Shown here piece by piece: positions 11,154-20,928 of a stretch of DNA of 64,000 nucleotides. Made by a program: the position numbers and the translations under genes. Source of the DNA: JAAZKI01 sp012799905 (GTDB lineage: Bacteria; Verrucomicrobiota; Lentisphaeria; Oligosphaerales; Oligosphaeraceae). Location of the stretch: NCBI GenBank assembly GCA_050949415.1, contig JBMNFR010000006.1:186001-250000 (forward strand). The letters run 5' to 3'. The notes below the pieces were generated by a model that saw only the letters and a list, made by a program, of their open reading frames with translations, was not told the DNA's origin and searched no databases. The stretch's first letter is position 1. The number at the start of each line of letters is the position of its first letter.

Positions 11154-11587
11154 TTATTTCCCGTAGTATGCCTTCAGATACAGTTCCTTAGAATTCAAGT
11201 GAACAAAATGTCGTAGGACTTGAAGCAGACCGGAAGGCCAAAGCGGTGCTTCAGGTTTTCGATTGCCCTGAACAGGCAGCAGCAGAAAATTCATGACCGT
11301 GGCGTAGCGCTCTTTGGCTGCCAGGCTAGGATAGTGCGAAAAAAAGTCCCAGAGGCGTCAAACTGCTGATTATGCTGTGAAAGACGCTCAGGCTGGCCAG
11401 ATGGGCAAGAAGGAGCAGAGGCAGCATACTCCACGCACTCCACGCCGTAAGCAGCATAATAACGACGCAAAGAAGACTGAGCCTGCAAAATCGCAGAGTC
11501 CAATAACGCAAAAGCACTGGCAGCAATACGGTCAGAGTCAGATAAATGTGCCTGATCAGACATAAAGACACCTCTAATTGCTTGAAA
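11154..11587 (-). pseudogene. Possible frameshifted small membrane protein
   Basis: On the minus strand one frame encodes a strongly hydrophobic stretch (LTVLLPVLL, LLCVVIMLL, LPLLLLAHL). It stops shortly after a run of seven T at about 11338-11344. The frame one base over continues with protein-like sequence (SHYPSLAAKERYATVMNFLLLP) and ends YYGK before a stop at 11154, directly upstream of operon 1. This reads as one membrane protein broken by a homopolymer slip or sequencing error. The family is not recognised and the start is unclear; a competing ATG at 11563 has a weak ribosome site in a third frame. Confidence 0.3.
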
Positions 11588-11709
11588 AAGATAAGTTTAT
11601 ATTGATATAAATATATTAAATTGTATATAAAATAAGCCATTAACCAGAAAGAACAAGCCAGCAGGATTAAAATATTGATATTTTTATATCTTTTTTGTGT
11701 TTGGGGCAG
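11588..11709. other. AT-rich upstream region
   Basis: A strongly AT-rich stretch, unusual in this GC-rich window, upstream of the broken membrane frame and hydrogenase operon 1. It could hold the operon promoter. No Rex box or clear -35/-10 pair could be fixed by eye. Confidence 0.3.
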
Positions 11710-11951
11710 TCATTGATACTCGGAGTTCCGGTGAGCTTCAGAGCCGGGCATACCGGATAGGGCGCTTTAATGGACAGTGGACAATGGACGTTAGTGGACT
11801 TTAATGGACGCTCAGTAGACGATGGACTGTGGACGTTAGTGGACATTAGTGGAGAGTGGACGTGGACAACAGTGGACGTTAGTGGACAATAGGGCTGGTG
11901 GATATTGCCCCTCGCCGCTCATCATTCACCATTCATCATTCATCATTCGCC
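11710..11951. repeat. Family B repeat with GTGGAC tract, plus heptamers
   Basis: A head motif TTGATACTCGGAGTTCCGG is followed, after GGGCGCTTTAA, by many TGGAC units (AGTGGAC, AATGGAC). The tail at 11922-11951 is a different heptamer run (ATTCATC, ATTCACC). Further copies lie at 26795, 29118 (inverted), 31685, 36420 (inverted) and 57290. No coding. Confidence 0.75.
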
Positions 11952-12075
11952 GTTCTCCCCTATATCATTTGCAGGCTGGCCGGCCTCGTGTAAATTATAC
12001 AATTGACTCAACCCTCCAGTTGTCACCACCCGTGGCAACAGCGCTTTTGCACCGGCAAACAATGAGGAATCGGAT

Positions 12076-13365
12076 ATGACTTTAGACGAATTCGCGGCCG
12101 CTTTTGCGCTCAACGACGCTGAAAAGCAATTTTTGGCTGACCATCGTTTTGACGACATCATGGCGTCATTCAATGGCTGTCCGTCCTTTGTCCAACCGGA
12201 TTTTTACGAACCCTTGCTGGCGAAGCTGAAGCGTCACGGCAGCCAGTTGAAAGTCCTGCTCGGTTCCTTGACAGCGCAAATCCGCGCTGACGAACGCTTG
12301 CAGAAGTTCTGCCATCTGACCCACTATCTGTGGTATTCCGGCAAGGATGACATTCCGGCTTACTCTGCGCCCATGCCGAAGGCGGATGCGCTGCTGTCCA
12401 GCGACCAGGCCGGCCTGGTGAGCTGCCTGATCGCCCTGAGCGCGTATCCGCTCTGGTTGGCGACGTATACCAAACTCGGCGTGCCTGCATCCTACGCTGA
12501 TGCCTGCTTGCTGTATTTCGACGGCGCTGTTGACGAGTACCGCTCTGGCCACGACGGCGTTTATGGCGTGGCGGCCTCCAAGCTGAACTGGGCGCGTCAC
12601 TATGTCCGCGGCAGGCTGTTTCGTATCGGCCGCTTTGAATTTATGATGCAAGAGCCGCTTTCGACCCTGCCGGCGGTCTATCGCGACCAGACTAATGGCC
12701 GCCTGGTCGCCCTTTGCCGACCGGATTGGCGTCTGCGCTCCGATGGACTGCTGCAATGGCGGGACGAGGACCCCGCTGACGCCTACCTCGTCACCCGCTT
12801 GGAAACTACCCCTGCCAGCGTCAAAGGCACGCCGATTGACCCGCGCGGCTTTGCCCTGGTCAACCAAACCCTGGAGCTCGACCGGAAACGTTTCGCGCCC
12901 CTGTTCGCTCCCTGGGACTTGGTGCCCGGGCTCCACATCCCCGGCGGGGGCGGCATGACCCCTGAACTTTGCGCCGAATCCTTCCGCGAAGCCAAGGTTT
13001 TCTTCCAGAAGTATTTTCAGCGGGACATTCCAGCCGTCACCTGCTTTTCCTGGATTTTCAATCCTGATTTTGAGACCGAGCTGCCAGAGTCAAATCTGGC
13101 CAAACTTATGCAGGAACTGTACTTGTGCCCATTTCCATACTCTGGTGGCGTCGAGGGATTGCAATTTGTGTTCGGCCGTTCCGATGCTGACTGGAGCGCG
13201 TATCCGCGGGACAACAGCCTCCGCCGGGCTTTCCATCGCCTCCGCGAATCAGGCCGTCGCCTCAAGTCCGGCGGCATGATTATCGAAGACCTGGGCATCA
13301 AGAATTTTGGCACGCAGCATTACCGCCGCCAGTTTGCGGCCGCGTTCCCTGCCGCAACTGTGTAA
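12076..13365 (+). CDS. Acyltransferase-domain protein, DUF5596-like
   Basis: A 429-residue soluble protein. It resembles a family annotated as acyltransferase domain-containing, built from an N-terminal helical domain and a GNAT-like C-terminal half. The clearest family mark is LHIPGGGGMTPELCAESF (about 293-310), followed by helices and a beta-rich end containing FSWIFNPDFE. Substrate is unknown. The next gene, a metallo-beta-lactamase-fold protein, starts 11 bp later on the same strand, so the pair is probably one operon. The assignment is from memory of the family, not a search. Confidence 0.65.
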   Translation: MTLDEFAAAFALNDAEKQFLADHRFDDIMASFNGCPSFVQPDFYEPLLAKLKRHGSQLKVLLGSLTAQIRADERLQKFCHLTHYLWYSGKDDIPAYSAPMPKADALLSSDQAGLVSCLIALSAYPLWLATYTKLGVPASYADACLLYFDGAVDEYRSGHDGVYGVAASKLNWARHYVRGRLFRIGRFEFMMQEPLSTLPAVYRDQTNGRLVALCRPDWRLRSDGLLQWRDEDPADAYLVTRLETTPASVKGTPIDPRGFALVNQTLELDRKRFAPLFAPWDLVPGLHIPGGGGMTPELCAESFREAKVFFQKYFQRDIPAVTCFSWIFNPDFETELPESNLAKLMQELYLCPFPYSGGVEGLQFVFGRSDADWSAYPRDNSLRRAFHRLRESGRRLKSGGMIIEDLGIKNFGTQHYRRQFAAAFPAATV

Positions 13366-13376
13366 AGACAACCGCT

Positions 13377-14237
13377 ATGTACACCATAATCCCCGTCGGC
13401 CCCGTGCCTGGCAGCGATGCCTTTTTGCTGACCACGCCCACCCACGCCGCTTTGCTTGATACTGGTTTTGCCTTCACCGCCAAGGCCATGCTGTCATCGG
13501 TCGCCAGCCATCTCGGCGACCAATCGCTCCAGTACATTTTGCTTACGCATTCGCATTATGACCACGCCTCCGGCAGCGTCGCCGCCAAAAAACGCTGGCC
13601 TGAAGCCCAAGTCGTCGCCAGCGCCTATGCCGCGAAAATTTTAGCCAAGGAATCGGCTCGTGACGTCATCCGCACGATGAACGAGCATGCCGCCCGCGAA
13701 CATGGCGTTGACGATTATGAAGACCTGCTCGCTGAACTGACGGTCGATCGTACCGTTGTTGAGGGGGACGTGATCGATATGGGCGACTTGCAGCTGCGTG
13801 TCCTTGAATTGCCTGGCCATACACGCTGCTCCATCGGCTTCTACGACGAGCAGGCCAAACTTCTGCTCGGATGTGAGACGCTCGGTGTGATTTCCGGGCC
13901 TGAGCTGGTCATGCCTTGCTGCCTGGTCGATTACGACAGCAGCAGGCAGGCTATCGCCAAGGTACGGGAGCTGGCGGTTGACAGCTTGCTGGTGCCGCAT
14001 CATGGATTGCTGGAAGGCGAAGAATGTCAGCGCTTCCTGGCGGCGGCTGACTTTTGGCTGGTGGAAACCCGTCGGCGTTTGCAAGCCGCGCACAATCAAG
14101 GCAAATCCGAGGAAGAAATGCTGCAACTCCTGAAACAGCAGTTCTACACCGACCAGGCTCAAAGATGCCAGCCGGAACAAGCCTTTGACCTGAATGCGCA
14201 CTACACCATCGCCCAGATGCTGAAAAAAGACGCCTGA
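13377..14237 (+). CDS. MBL-fold metallohydrolase
   Basis: A 286-residue metallo-beta-lactamase-fold hydrolase. The zinc motif THSHYDHASG (about 57-66) gives HxHxDH, followed by LPGHTRCSIGFYD and a later PHHGLLEG. Glyoxalase II-like enzymes of this size hydrolyse thioesters or esters. It is probably co-transcribed with the acyltransferase-like gene 11 bp upstream, which suggests a linked acyl-transfer and hydrolysis step, though this is inference. No signal peptide. Confidence 0.85.
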   Translation: MYTIIPVGPVPGSDAFLLTTPTHAALLDTGFAFTAKAMLSSVASHLGDQSLQYILLTHSHYDHASGSVAAKKRWPEAQVVASAYAAKILAKESARDVIRTMNEHAAREHGVDDYEDLLAELTVDRTVVEGDVIDMGDLQLRVLELPGHTRCSIGFYDEQAKLLLGCETLGVISGPELVMPCCLVDYDSSRQAIAKVRELAVDSLLVPHHGLLEGEECQRFLAAADFWLVETRRRLQAAHNQGKSEEEMLQLLKQQFYTDQAQRCQPEQAFDLNAHYTIAQMLKKDA

Positions 14238-14288
14238 TTAGGTGGACATAATGGACGGTCGCTGCCGTATGTACCGTATGTAGCCCCC

Positions 14289-14635
14289 ATCCAAAAAGGT
14301 TTTTTCTCAAAACGGCGTTTATGTGTCACCCCTGGCGGGGCTCAAAATTATTATACGCCTCACCCAGGGCTTCGCTACGCTCACCCTGGGCTTTTATGTT
14401 GCTGGCCCTTTGGGCCGCCAGTACGGTGCACACCAGCCGCTGTCCACGACGTCCACCCAGCCCACCACGTCCACAACAGCCGCAAAGCGGCAAAAGCCCG
14501 GAGGGCGACACATAGAAGCCCAGGGTAAGCCGGGCCGCCAGGCCCGGCGCAGCCCTGGGGTGAGATGGCATATATTTGGAGCCCTGTAAGGGTGACACAT
14601 AAATTAGGTTGTGGACGCTATAGTCCACCCTAAGG
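14289..14635. repeat. MITE-like repeat, family A, copy 2
   Basis: It begins CCAAAAAGG at 14291 and carries the same TGTGTCACCCCTGGCGG ... GGGTGACACATAA inverted ends and nested CCCAGGG/CCCTGGG stems as copy 1. The middle holds extra GTCCAC units. Downstream, 14640-14712 holds a short ATCTGCG-type phrase and no gene. Confidence 0.85.
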
Positions 14636-14712
14636 ACAAGGGGGACGCTGCGGGCGCAACACACCCTAACAAAATCTGCGTCATCAGCGTCATCTGCGGA
14701 TAAAGCATCAGC

Positions 14713-16623
14713 CTACTTCTGGCTGCTGCGCAGCAGCAGGTCTGGCGTGGTCGCCAGCACCGGCTTCAGGCCCTTTCCCATGAGCACATGGCAGTCTTCG
14801 ACTGTGCCGCCGATGTCGAGGCACCAGACTTCCGCTCCGGCGCCAGCCGGGCGTTTGATCCGCAGCAAGGCGGCTTCGGTGTCCTTGGCCGTCTGCACAA
14901 CGCGACCGGTAGCATCCAGCAGCGACACTTCTTTGATCCGCTCCACAGCGCTTTCTCCACTGAAGACTACCACCGTGTCCACAACACCGGCCGGCACTTC
15001 AAAATACAATTTGGCGCGCGGGCTGATCATTGCTAAGCTCGGACTGGCGACTAGGCCTTGGCCGGGATGATCGCTCCAGACCGACGCCCTCTGCCCGGCC
15101 GTCCGAATCAGGAATTTATACATGCCATCCTGCGCTGCCGTGGCCGTGATGGTCTTTTCTGAACCGTCTGTCATCATCGTAATGCTTTCGACGGTTTTGT
15201 TCTTCGGGTCTTTCAACTCGAAGGTCGTCTTGGCCGGCTTCCGACCGGGAACAACCGGCTCAGCCTTGACCCAGACAGAAAACTGATCGCCTTTTTTGGC
15301 CAGAAGCAGCAACGTGTAGTTCCCGCGCAGATTCAGCGTCGGCACTTTCGGATTATGGGCGTCTCCGGTCACGGTCGGCGCGACCAGCCCGTCCAGCGTC
15401 TCCTTGGTCAACTCGATCTTCTCACGCTCGGACGGCGGCATCGTCGCCAAGACCGGCGCGACATTGTATTTTTCGCCGTTTATGGTGACATCAACCTGCA
15501 CGTCTTTATTCACGCCGCAGCCGAACAAAGGCTGGAAGCGGACTGGGGCGCGACCTGGCTGGTCATCGATGACGCGGAGATTCTTCACCGCGATATTGCC
15601 GAGGTCCGGCGACAGGATAGTTGAGGAGGTGAAAGTCAGGGCCTCTTGTTTTTGGCCGGTATTGTCAATTGTGCAGTCAGTCATGGCGAAGGAGAAGCCC
15701 TCCCCTACGTCAGCCACCCGCATATTGATTGCCTTGGAACCGCCGATGCGGCAGTTTTCAAATGCGATGGCGCCCAGCAGGAGATTGCCGGCCTGCCGCT
15801 TGTTTGAAATTGTCGCCCCCGAGTTGTTGCCGATGAATTCGCAGTTGCGCACGGTGATGGACACCGGGCTGGAACTGCCGTCAAGATTGGGCAGATATGC
15901 CGTGAATCCGCTGCCGGCATTACCGTTGAACGTGGAATTTTCCAAGACGCAATTGATCAGGCATTCGTTCTTGTTATTAGGTTCAAAGTCAATGCCGGCT
16001 TGGGGCGGCGTGCCGTTGGTATTGTCAAAATGGCAATTTCGGATCAGCAGGTTTTCGCAGGAAATGACGCTGATGCCCTGGCGCGCGTGATTGAGGCAGG
16101 AGGTGTCCTCAATCAGGACGTTGCGGCAACCGTGGCCGACATAGATGCCGTCGCCGCCAGACGAAGTGATGGTCATGCCGCGGAAAGTCACGCCGTCATT
16201 GTTCATAAGGCGGAACGCATGCCGATGCCCGCCCTGGAAGCGAGCGTCAATCTGGCGATATTCCTCCTTGTTCATGGTCACCAGCGAGTCTTTCTGGCCG
16301 ATAAAGGTGATGTTCTTACGGCCAGTGGCGCTAATAAAGGCATCGGGCCGCTTAGGGAAAGCCCCGGGCAGCGCCCGCAGAGTGACGCCTTCCGCGAAGA
16401 TAATCGTCAGGTTGTCCCGTTTGATGTACAGGCGGCCGGCCAGCCATTCGGAGCCGACTTGGTCAACGATGACCGTGTCCGCGTCAGAATCAAACGCCGC
16501 TTGCAGGCATTTGGTGGCGTTTTGGCGGTCATATCCGAATTGGCTGGCCTTGACCGTGGCGCCAGCCGCATAGCCGGAAAAAGCGCTGCATACAACCAAA
16601 ATAGCGGTAAGAACACCCTTCAT
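14713..16623 (-). CDS. Secreted right-handed beta-helix protein
   Basis: A 636-residue exported protein with a signal peptide (MKGVLTAILVVCSAFSGYAAG). Residues about 90-370 form a parallel beta-helix, visible as repeated short strands around GGDGIYVGHGCRNVLIEDT and the run of asparagine ladders. A C-terminal beta-rich part follows. Such proteins often bind or cleave polysaccharides; catalytic residues could not be assigned. It is a clear paralogue of the protein at 29407, sharing QAGIDFEPN and the same order of domains. It ends close to the family A repeat, and the YXWGXW gene lies 50 bp upstream on the same strand. Confidence 0.8.
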   Translation of the reverse strand: MKGVLTAILVVCSAFSGYAAGATVKASQFGYDRQNATKCLQAAFDSDADTVIVDQVGSEWLAGRLYIKRDNLTIIFAEGVTLRALPGAFPKRPDAFISATGRKNITFIGQKDSLVTMNKEEYRQIDARFQGGHRHAFRLMNNDGVTFRGMTITSSGGDGIYVGHGCRNVLIEDTSCLNHARQGISVISCENLLIRNCHFDNTNGTPPQAGIDFEPNNKNECLINCVLENSTFNGNAGSGFTAYLPNLDGSSSPVSITVRNCEFIGNNSGATISNKRQAGNLLLGAIAFENCRIGGSKAINMRVADVGEGFSFAMTDCTIDNTGQKQEALTFTSSTILSPDLGNIAVKNLRVIDDQPGRAPVRFQPLFGCGVNKDVQVDVTINGEKYNVAPVLATMPPSEREKIELTKETLDGLVAPTVTGDAHNPKVPTLNLRGNYTLLLLAKKGDQFSVWVKAEPVVPGRKPAKTTFELKDPKNKTVESITMMTDGSEKTITATAAQDGMYKFLIRTAGQRASVWSDHPGQGLVASPSLAMISPRAKLYFEVPAGVVDTVVVFSGESAVERIKEVSLLDATGRVVQTAKDTEAALLRIKRPAGAGAEVWCLDIGGTVEDCHVLMGKGLKPVLATTPDLLLRSSQK

Positions 16624-16675
16624 TCGTCTTTTTCCTTAGTAGTGTGTTTTTGCGTCGGCAGTGACAGTGTTATTG

Positions 16676-18757
16676 CTATGGGCGGCTCTGTCCTCGGCGG
16701 CGGCTGCCAATCGACCGGGTGCCATCTGACCGGCTGCTAGCGGCTGAGCGGCTGCGGATGGGCGCCTGGTATTGCGGCAGTTCCGGCGGCATGCCCTGTT
16801 CGTCGTCAGAATAGTTTTCACTTCCAATTGGAGACTCTGGGACGCGCACAGTCTGGGGCCGAGACTGGCGCCGGACAACGGCGCTTCCGGAAGCTGGGCG
16901 AGTAGGAAGAACTCTGGCCTGGCTTTCACTGTACCCAGGCAAAGGCCTGTCAACGCTGGGGCGACGTGACCCGCTCAGGCGCTTGATTTTTTCGGTTTGA
17001 ACAACCTGCGGTTCGACGGGAACAGACCGACTCGGACGCTCACGAAGCGATGGCGGCGCAGCCTCAGCAGGAGCAGGAATCGGCTGGGCTGGACGTGGGT
17101 AAACAGCGCTTCCTGAAACCGCACGTGCAGGAAGAACCTTGGCCCGGCTTTCATTGTATCCTGGCAAAGGTCTGTCTACACTGGGGCGACTTGACCCGCT
17201 CAGGCGCTTGCTTTGCTCGGTTTGAACAACCTGCGGTTCAGCGGGAACAGACCGGCTCGGGCGCTCACAACCCGAAGGCGGTGCATCGCCCTGCCCCGGT
17301 CGCCCCGGTCGCCCCGGTCGTTCATCGCCCTGCCCCGGCCGCTCCGGTCGCTCACGGCCAGAGGCTGGCGCAGCCTCGCCCGGCTCCGGAATCCGCTGAG
17401 CCGGGCGCTCGCGGACTGGGGTTCCGCCGGCTTGCCATTTTGCCTCTGGCCGAGCGCCGCGGTCTGACGGCCCTCCCCATCTTGAGTCGGGTTTCCGCTC
17501 GCCATCGCCTGGCCGGGAATCCCGCCCCGGGCCTTCCGACGATGGGTTTTCCCACTTTGAACGCCCGCGCCGGTATGACTCCATGTCTTTTCCGCGTCGA
17601 CCGTATTCCTCGCGCTGGCGTTGGTCCAGCTTCTCGAATTTTCGGCGGCCTTTCGGATCGCGCGTGATTTCATTGATGGGACGAACTGGCGGCCTGTCCT
17701 GATTGCGCAAATCAGCCGCAGGCCGATCATGCCGGTACGTCCGCGGCGGTCTGGATTCCTTGAATTGGCGTCGATGCTCAAAGTCTTTTCTCTGTTGGCG
17801 ACTCCAATGCGGCTCATGGCGATGGCGCCAGCGCGCATGGGCATAAAGATGGTCATGAATCATAATCCGATGGCGATAAGCGAACCAGGGGTAGAAGCCG
17901 AGGCTGGAATAGCGCACTCCGTAGTAGTCGCCGAAAAAGTAATGCCGGCGGCAGGGGGAAAAGAAGAAGTCGCTGTAAATAAAATCGGCGCTGATAACTA
18001 GGCGAGGCGAAAAGCAGAAGCCGCTCCGGAGATACACGCTGCTTCTGAATCGCATCGGCAGGAAGACGACGCCGCGGTCGGCCAGGGTGTAATCCCAGTA
18101 TCCTTCCACGAACACATAGCCGTGTGGCGTGTACGCATAGTGCGCTGGCACCCACACCCAGTCTGGACGGGCCGTCACCCAGAAGCCGGGCCGCCAGGCA
18201 TAGCCGCCGCGACGCCAGACCGTCCCCGGCTGCCAAACCCAGCAGCCTGGAACCCAAATGCTGTCCGGCGAAGGCGCTGCCGAAGAAGGGCCTGTCTCCA
18301 GCGTTTCCGGCGGTGCTGGCAGATACACAATGTTGTCAACGCCGCTGTCCTTCCAAAAACCCATCACCCATTCATAGCCCTGGGGCGTTTCCTGCCAGTA
18401 GCCGGGAACCCAGCTCTTGCCAGGCGGAACCGCTCGCCAACAGCCGGAAATCCAGATAAAGCCGCTGGTGTCATCGTCATAGTGCCAATAGCCGGGAATC
18501 CAGACTACATTGTCGCCGGCCGGCTTCTCATCCGGTGGAATCTCCTGGATCGGCTCTGGCGGCTTCTGATTGACCACAAAGCGGTTGTCGACATCCACGG
18601 TCACGGGCTGGGCATAGGCCTCGTGCAGCGGGCCGCGCGTCAGGGCATCAGCGTCAGCGCCATAGTCCCACTCCTCGGCAGGGTTGCCGCGCATTGGGAG
18701 AACCGCGCCAAACGTCAGGGCAAGGAGAAGTAGAAGTGATTTTTTTGTATTGATCAT
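16676..18757 (-). CDS. YXWGXW-repeat exported protein with disordered tail
   Basis: A 693-residue protein with a signal peptide (MINTKKSLLLLLALTFGAVLP). Residues about 60-230 contain YXWGXW-type repeats (VWIPGYWHY, SWVPGYWQE, YEWVMGFW), found in envelope proteins of PVC bacteria and others. A tyrosine- and arginine-rich section follows, then a long Pro/Arg/Glu low-complexity tail containing two copies of a unit of about 65 residues (PSRSVPxEPQVVQTE ... SVDRPLPGY). The start has GGGAGGG 8 bp upstream. Function is not known; a cell-surface structural role is likely. The tail codons are GC-rich and repetitive, so slippage is possible. Confidence 0.8.
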   Translation of the reverse strand: MINTKKSLLLLLALTFGAVLPMRGNPAEEWDYGADADALTRGPLHEAYAQPVTVDVDNRFVVNQKPPEPIQEIPPDEKPAGDNVVWIPGYWHYDDDTSGFIWISGCWRAVPPGKSWVPGYWQETPQGYEWVMGFWKDSGVDNIVYLPAPPETLETGPSSAAPSPDSIWVPGCWVWQPGTVWRRGGYAWRPGFWVTARPDWVWVPAHYAYTPHGYVFVEGYWDYTLADRGVVFLPMRFRSSVYLRSGFCFSPRLVISADFIYSDFFFSPCRRHYFFGDYYGVRYSSLGFYPWFAYRHRIMIHDHLYAHARWRHRHEPHWSRQQRKDFEHRRQFKESRPPRTYRHDRPAADLRNQDRPPVRPINEITRDPKGRRKFEKLDQRQREEYGRRGKDMESYRRGRSKWENPSSEGPGRDSRPGDGERKPDSRWGGPSDRGARPEAKWQAGGTPVRERPAQRIPEPGEAAPASGRERPERPGQGDERPGRPGRPGQGDAPPSGCERPSRSVPAEPQVVQTEQSKRLSGSSRPSVDRPLPGYNESRAKVLPARAVSGSAVYPRPAQPIPAPAEAAPPSLRERPSRSVPVEPQVVQTEKIKRLSGSRRPSVDRPLPGYSESQARVLPTRPASGSAVVRRQSRPQTVRVPESPIGSENYSDDEQGMPPELPQYQAPIRSRSAASSRSDGTRSIGSRRRGQSRP

Positions 18758-18949
18758 GTCAGTATCCCTCCCGAATCATTTCTATCGTTAAGTTAGTCCT
18801 GCCCAGCCGCCAGGCGCGCTGCGCCGCTTGCAGGCCGTCACCATCATCGCACAATAAACTCCTATGCATACGATTTTATTGACCCGGAATTGAAACAAAT
18901 GTTTGAAACAAGACTTTTTTTGGAGTTCTTGGCGGTTCGCAGCGGTTGT

Positions 18950-19095
18950 AGTGCCTCCTACGGGGCGCCATCGGCGGGGGATGCCTTAAGCATGGTTAGG
19001 CGCCTGCGGCGCAAAGAAATGTGGACAGAGTGGACATGGTGGACATGGTGGACGGTGGCTGCCGTATGTAGTCCAGGCTGCTTACTGTCCACTTC
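18950..19095. repeat. Family D repeat with GTGGAC units
   Basis: TTAAGCATGGTTAGGCGCC, a short GCGCC palindrome and GTGGACAGAGTGGACATGG. Similar copies at 24895-25030 and 36290-36360. It fills most of the 420-bp gap between the YXWGXW gene and hydrogenase operon 2; nothing coding was seen. Confidence 0.6.
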
Positions 19096-19101
19096 ACAGA
19101 C

Positions 19102-19148
19102 AGAAAACGCCCGGGGCTGAAGCATTGACGCGCTCAGCTCCGGGCGTT
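19102..19148 (-). terminator. Terminator of hydrogenase operon 2
   Basis: Arms 19134-19148 and 19106-19120 form a 15-bp stem with one mismatch; on the minus strand it is followed by TTTTCTG. It lies about 30 bp after the hydA2 stop. Confidence 0.75.
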
Positions 19149-19176
19149 GAGTTTTGCTTTTTACTTTTGCTTTTGC

Positions 19177-20904
19177 TTATTTAGCAAAGTAACGCGTATG
19201 GAGGAGTTTGTGCGCCAATTGGCTTCCTGGTTCACCCAGGTATTCCTTGTAGAGCTTTTGGATGCTCGGATTCAGATGCGACTTGCGCAGCGTAAAGCTC
19301 CTGTCAGCCTCATAGATGGCTTCTTTGCGCTTCTCCAGGGTTCCCAGGTCGCTGCCGGTGTATGGCTGGCCTCCGCCATTGATGCAGCCGCCTGGGCAGG
19401 CCATGATTTCAATGACATGGTAGTTGGCCTTGCCGTCGCGGATTTGGGTCAACAGCTTGCGGGCATTGCCCAGACCGGAGCAGACTGCCACCTTCAATTC
19501 CTGGCCGGCGACCGTGACCGTCGCTTCCTTGATGCCTTCCAGTCCGCGAATGGCGACAAAGTCGATTTCCTTGATGTCCTCGCCGGTCAAGATGTCATTC
19601 GCTGTCCGCAAAGCGGCTTCCAGAACGCCGCCGGAAGCGCCGAAGATGATGCTTGCGCCAGTGGATTCGCCGAGCGGATCGTCGTAGTCTTCGTCCTTCA
19701 GGGACGCGAACATGACGCCGGCTTCCTTGATCATTGAGGCGAGCTCGCGGGTCGAAAGCACAAAGTCGACGTCCTTGACGCCGTCATGGGTGAATTCCGG
19801 CCGCGCCGCTTCGTATTTCTTGGCCAGGCACGGCATAATCGAGACCACGACAATGTCGCTGGGCTTGAGACCCATTTTTTCCGCGTAATAGGACTTGGCA
19901 ATGGAGCCGAACATCTGCTGCGGCGACTTGGCGGAAGACGGCATGTGCAGCAGTTCAGGGAACTGATGCTCGAAGAAATTGACCCAGCCCGGGCAGCAGC
20001 TGGTCAGAAGCGGGAGATTCTTGCCGGTTTTCAGCCGGTTGATCAGCTCGGTGCCCTCTTCCATGATGGTCAAGTCAGCCGAGAAGTTGGTGTCAAACAC
20101 CTTGGCAAAGCCGAGACGACGCAGAGCCGCGACCATTTTGCCGGTGGTGATGGTGCCAGCCGGAAGGTTGAATTCTTCGCCCAAGGCAACGCGGACGGAC
20201 GGCGCGGTCTGAACCACGACGTGCTTGCTCGGGTCATTGATGGCGCTCCAGACTTCGTCTTTGTAGCCGATTTCAGTCAACGCGCCGACCGGGCAAGCCA
20301 TGACGCACTGGCCGCAGAACGTGCAGCTGGTCTCAATCAGCGGCTTGAAATTCTCGGGCGCCACGGTGGCGTCAAAGCCGCGGTTGACGCCGGACAGCAC
20401 GCCGACCGTCTGCACGACGTTGCACGCCGTCTCGCAACGGCGGCACATGACGCACTTGGTCGGGTCACGGCGGATTGCGCCGCTGCTGACGTCAATCGGG
20501 AACTCGTGCTGCTCGCCTTGGTATTTGATTTCATGCACGTCAAACTCATGCGCCAGGCGCTGCAATTCGCAGTTCTGGTTCATGGCGCAAATCAGGCAAT
20601 CCTTCGGGTGATTGGACAAAAGCAGGCCGAGCATGGTACGGCGGGCGCTGATTGCGCGCTGGGAATTCGTCTTTACCACCATGCCTTCGGTCACTGGCGT
20701 GCAGCAGGACGGGGCCAGGGTCGGCCGTTTCTCGACCTCGACCACGCAAATCCGGCAGGAGCCGGATTTGTGCTCAACGCCCATGCAGTCCAGTTTGGTG
20801 TGACACAACGTCGGAATCTTCAGCCCCAGGGTACGCGCTGCTTCCAGAATCGTCGTGCCTTCCGGAACGGACACTGGGATGTCATTTATTTTCAGGTTGA
20901 TCAT
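19177..20904 (-). CDS. hydA: [FeFe]-hydrogenase catalytic subunit, operon 2
   Basis: A 575-residue catalytic subunit of a second trimeric bifurcating hydrogenase (HndD/HydA type). 2Fe-2S ligands C34, C50, C53, C67; a His/Cys3 site around residues 99-112; two 4Fe-4S sites (C151-C161; C194-C204); H-cluster signatures TSCCP (301-305), MPCLAKK (357-363) and EIMACPGGC (499-507). A small-subunit-like tail ends the protein at ARKLL-type length, so the C-terminal extension of HydA in operon 1 is absent. It is clearly diverged from the operon 1 protein, indicating an old duplication or separate acquisition. It lies 24 bp after hydB2. Confidence 0.95.
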   Translation of the reverse strand: MINLKINDIPVSVPEGTTILEAARTLGLKIPTLCHTKLDCMGVEHKSGSCRICVVEVEKRPTLAPSCCTPVTEGMVVKTNSQRAISARRTMLGLLLSNHPKDCLICAMNQNCELQRLAHEFDVHEIKYQGEQHEFPIDVSSGAIRRDPTKCVMCRRCETACNVVQTVGVLSGVNRGFDATVAPENFKPLIETSCTFCGQCVMACPVGALTEIGYKDEVWSAINDPSKHVVVQTAPSVRVALGEEFNLPAGTITTGKMVAALRRLGFAKVFDTNFSADLTIMEEGTELINRLKTGKNLPLLTSCCPGWVNFFEHQFPELLHMPSSAKSPQQMFGSIAKSYYAEKMGLKPSDIVVVSIMPCLAKKYEAARPEFTHDGVKDVDFVLSTRELASMIKEAGVMFASLKDEDYDDPLGESTGASIIFGASGGVLEAALRTANDILTGEDIKEIDFVAIRGLEGIKEATVTVAGQELKVAVCSGLGNARKLLTQIRDGKANYHVIEIMACPGGCINGGGQPYTGSDLGTLEKRKEAIYEADRSFTLRKSHLNPSIQKLYKEYLGEPGSQLAHKLLHTRYFAK

Positions 20905-20928
20905 CGCCTTGTGGCTCCTATGTTGAAC

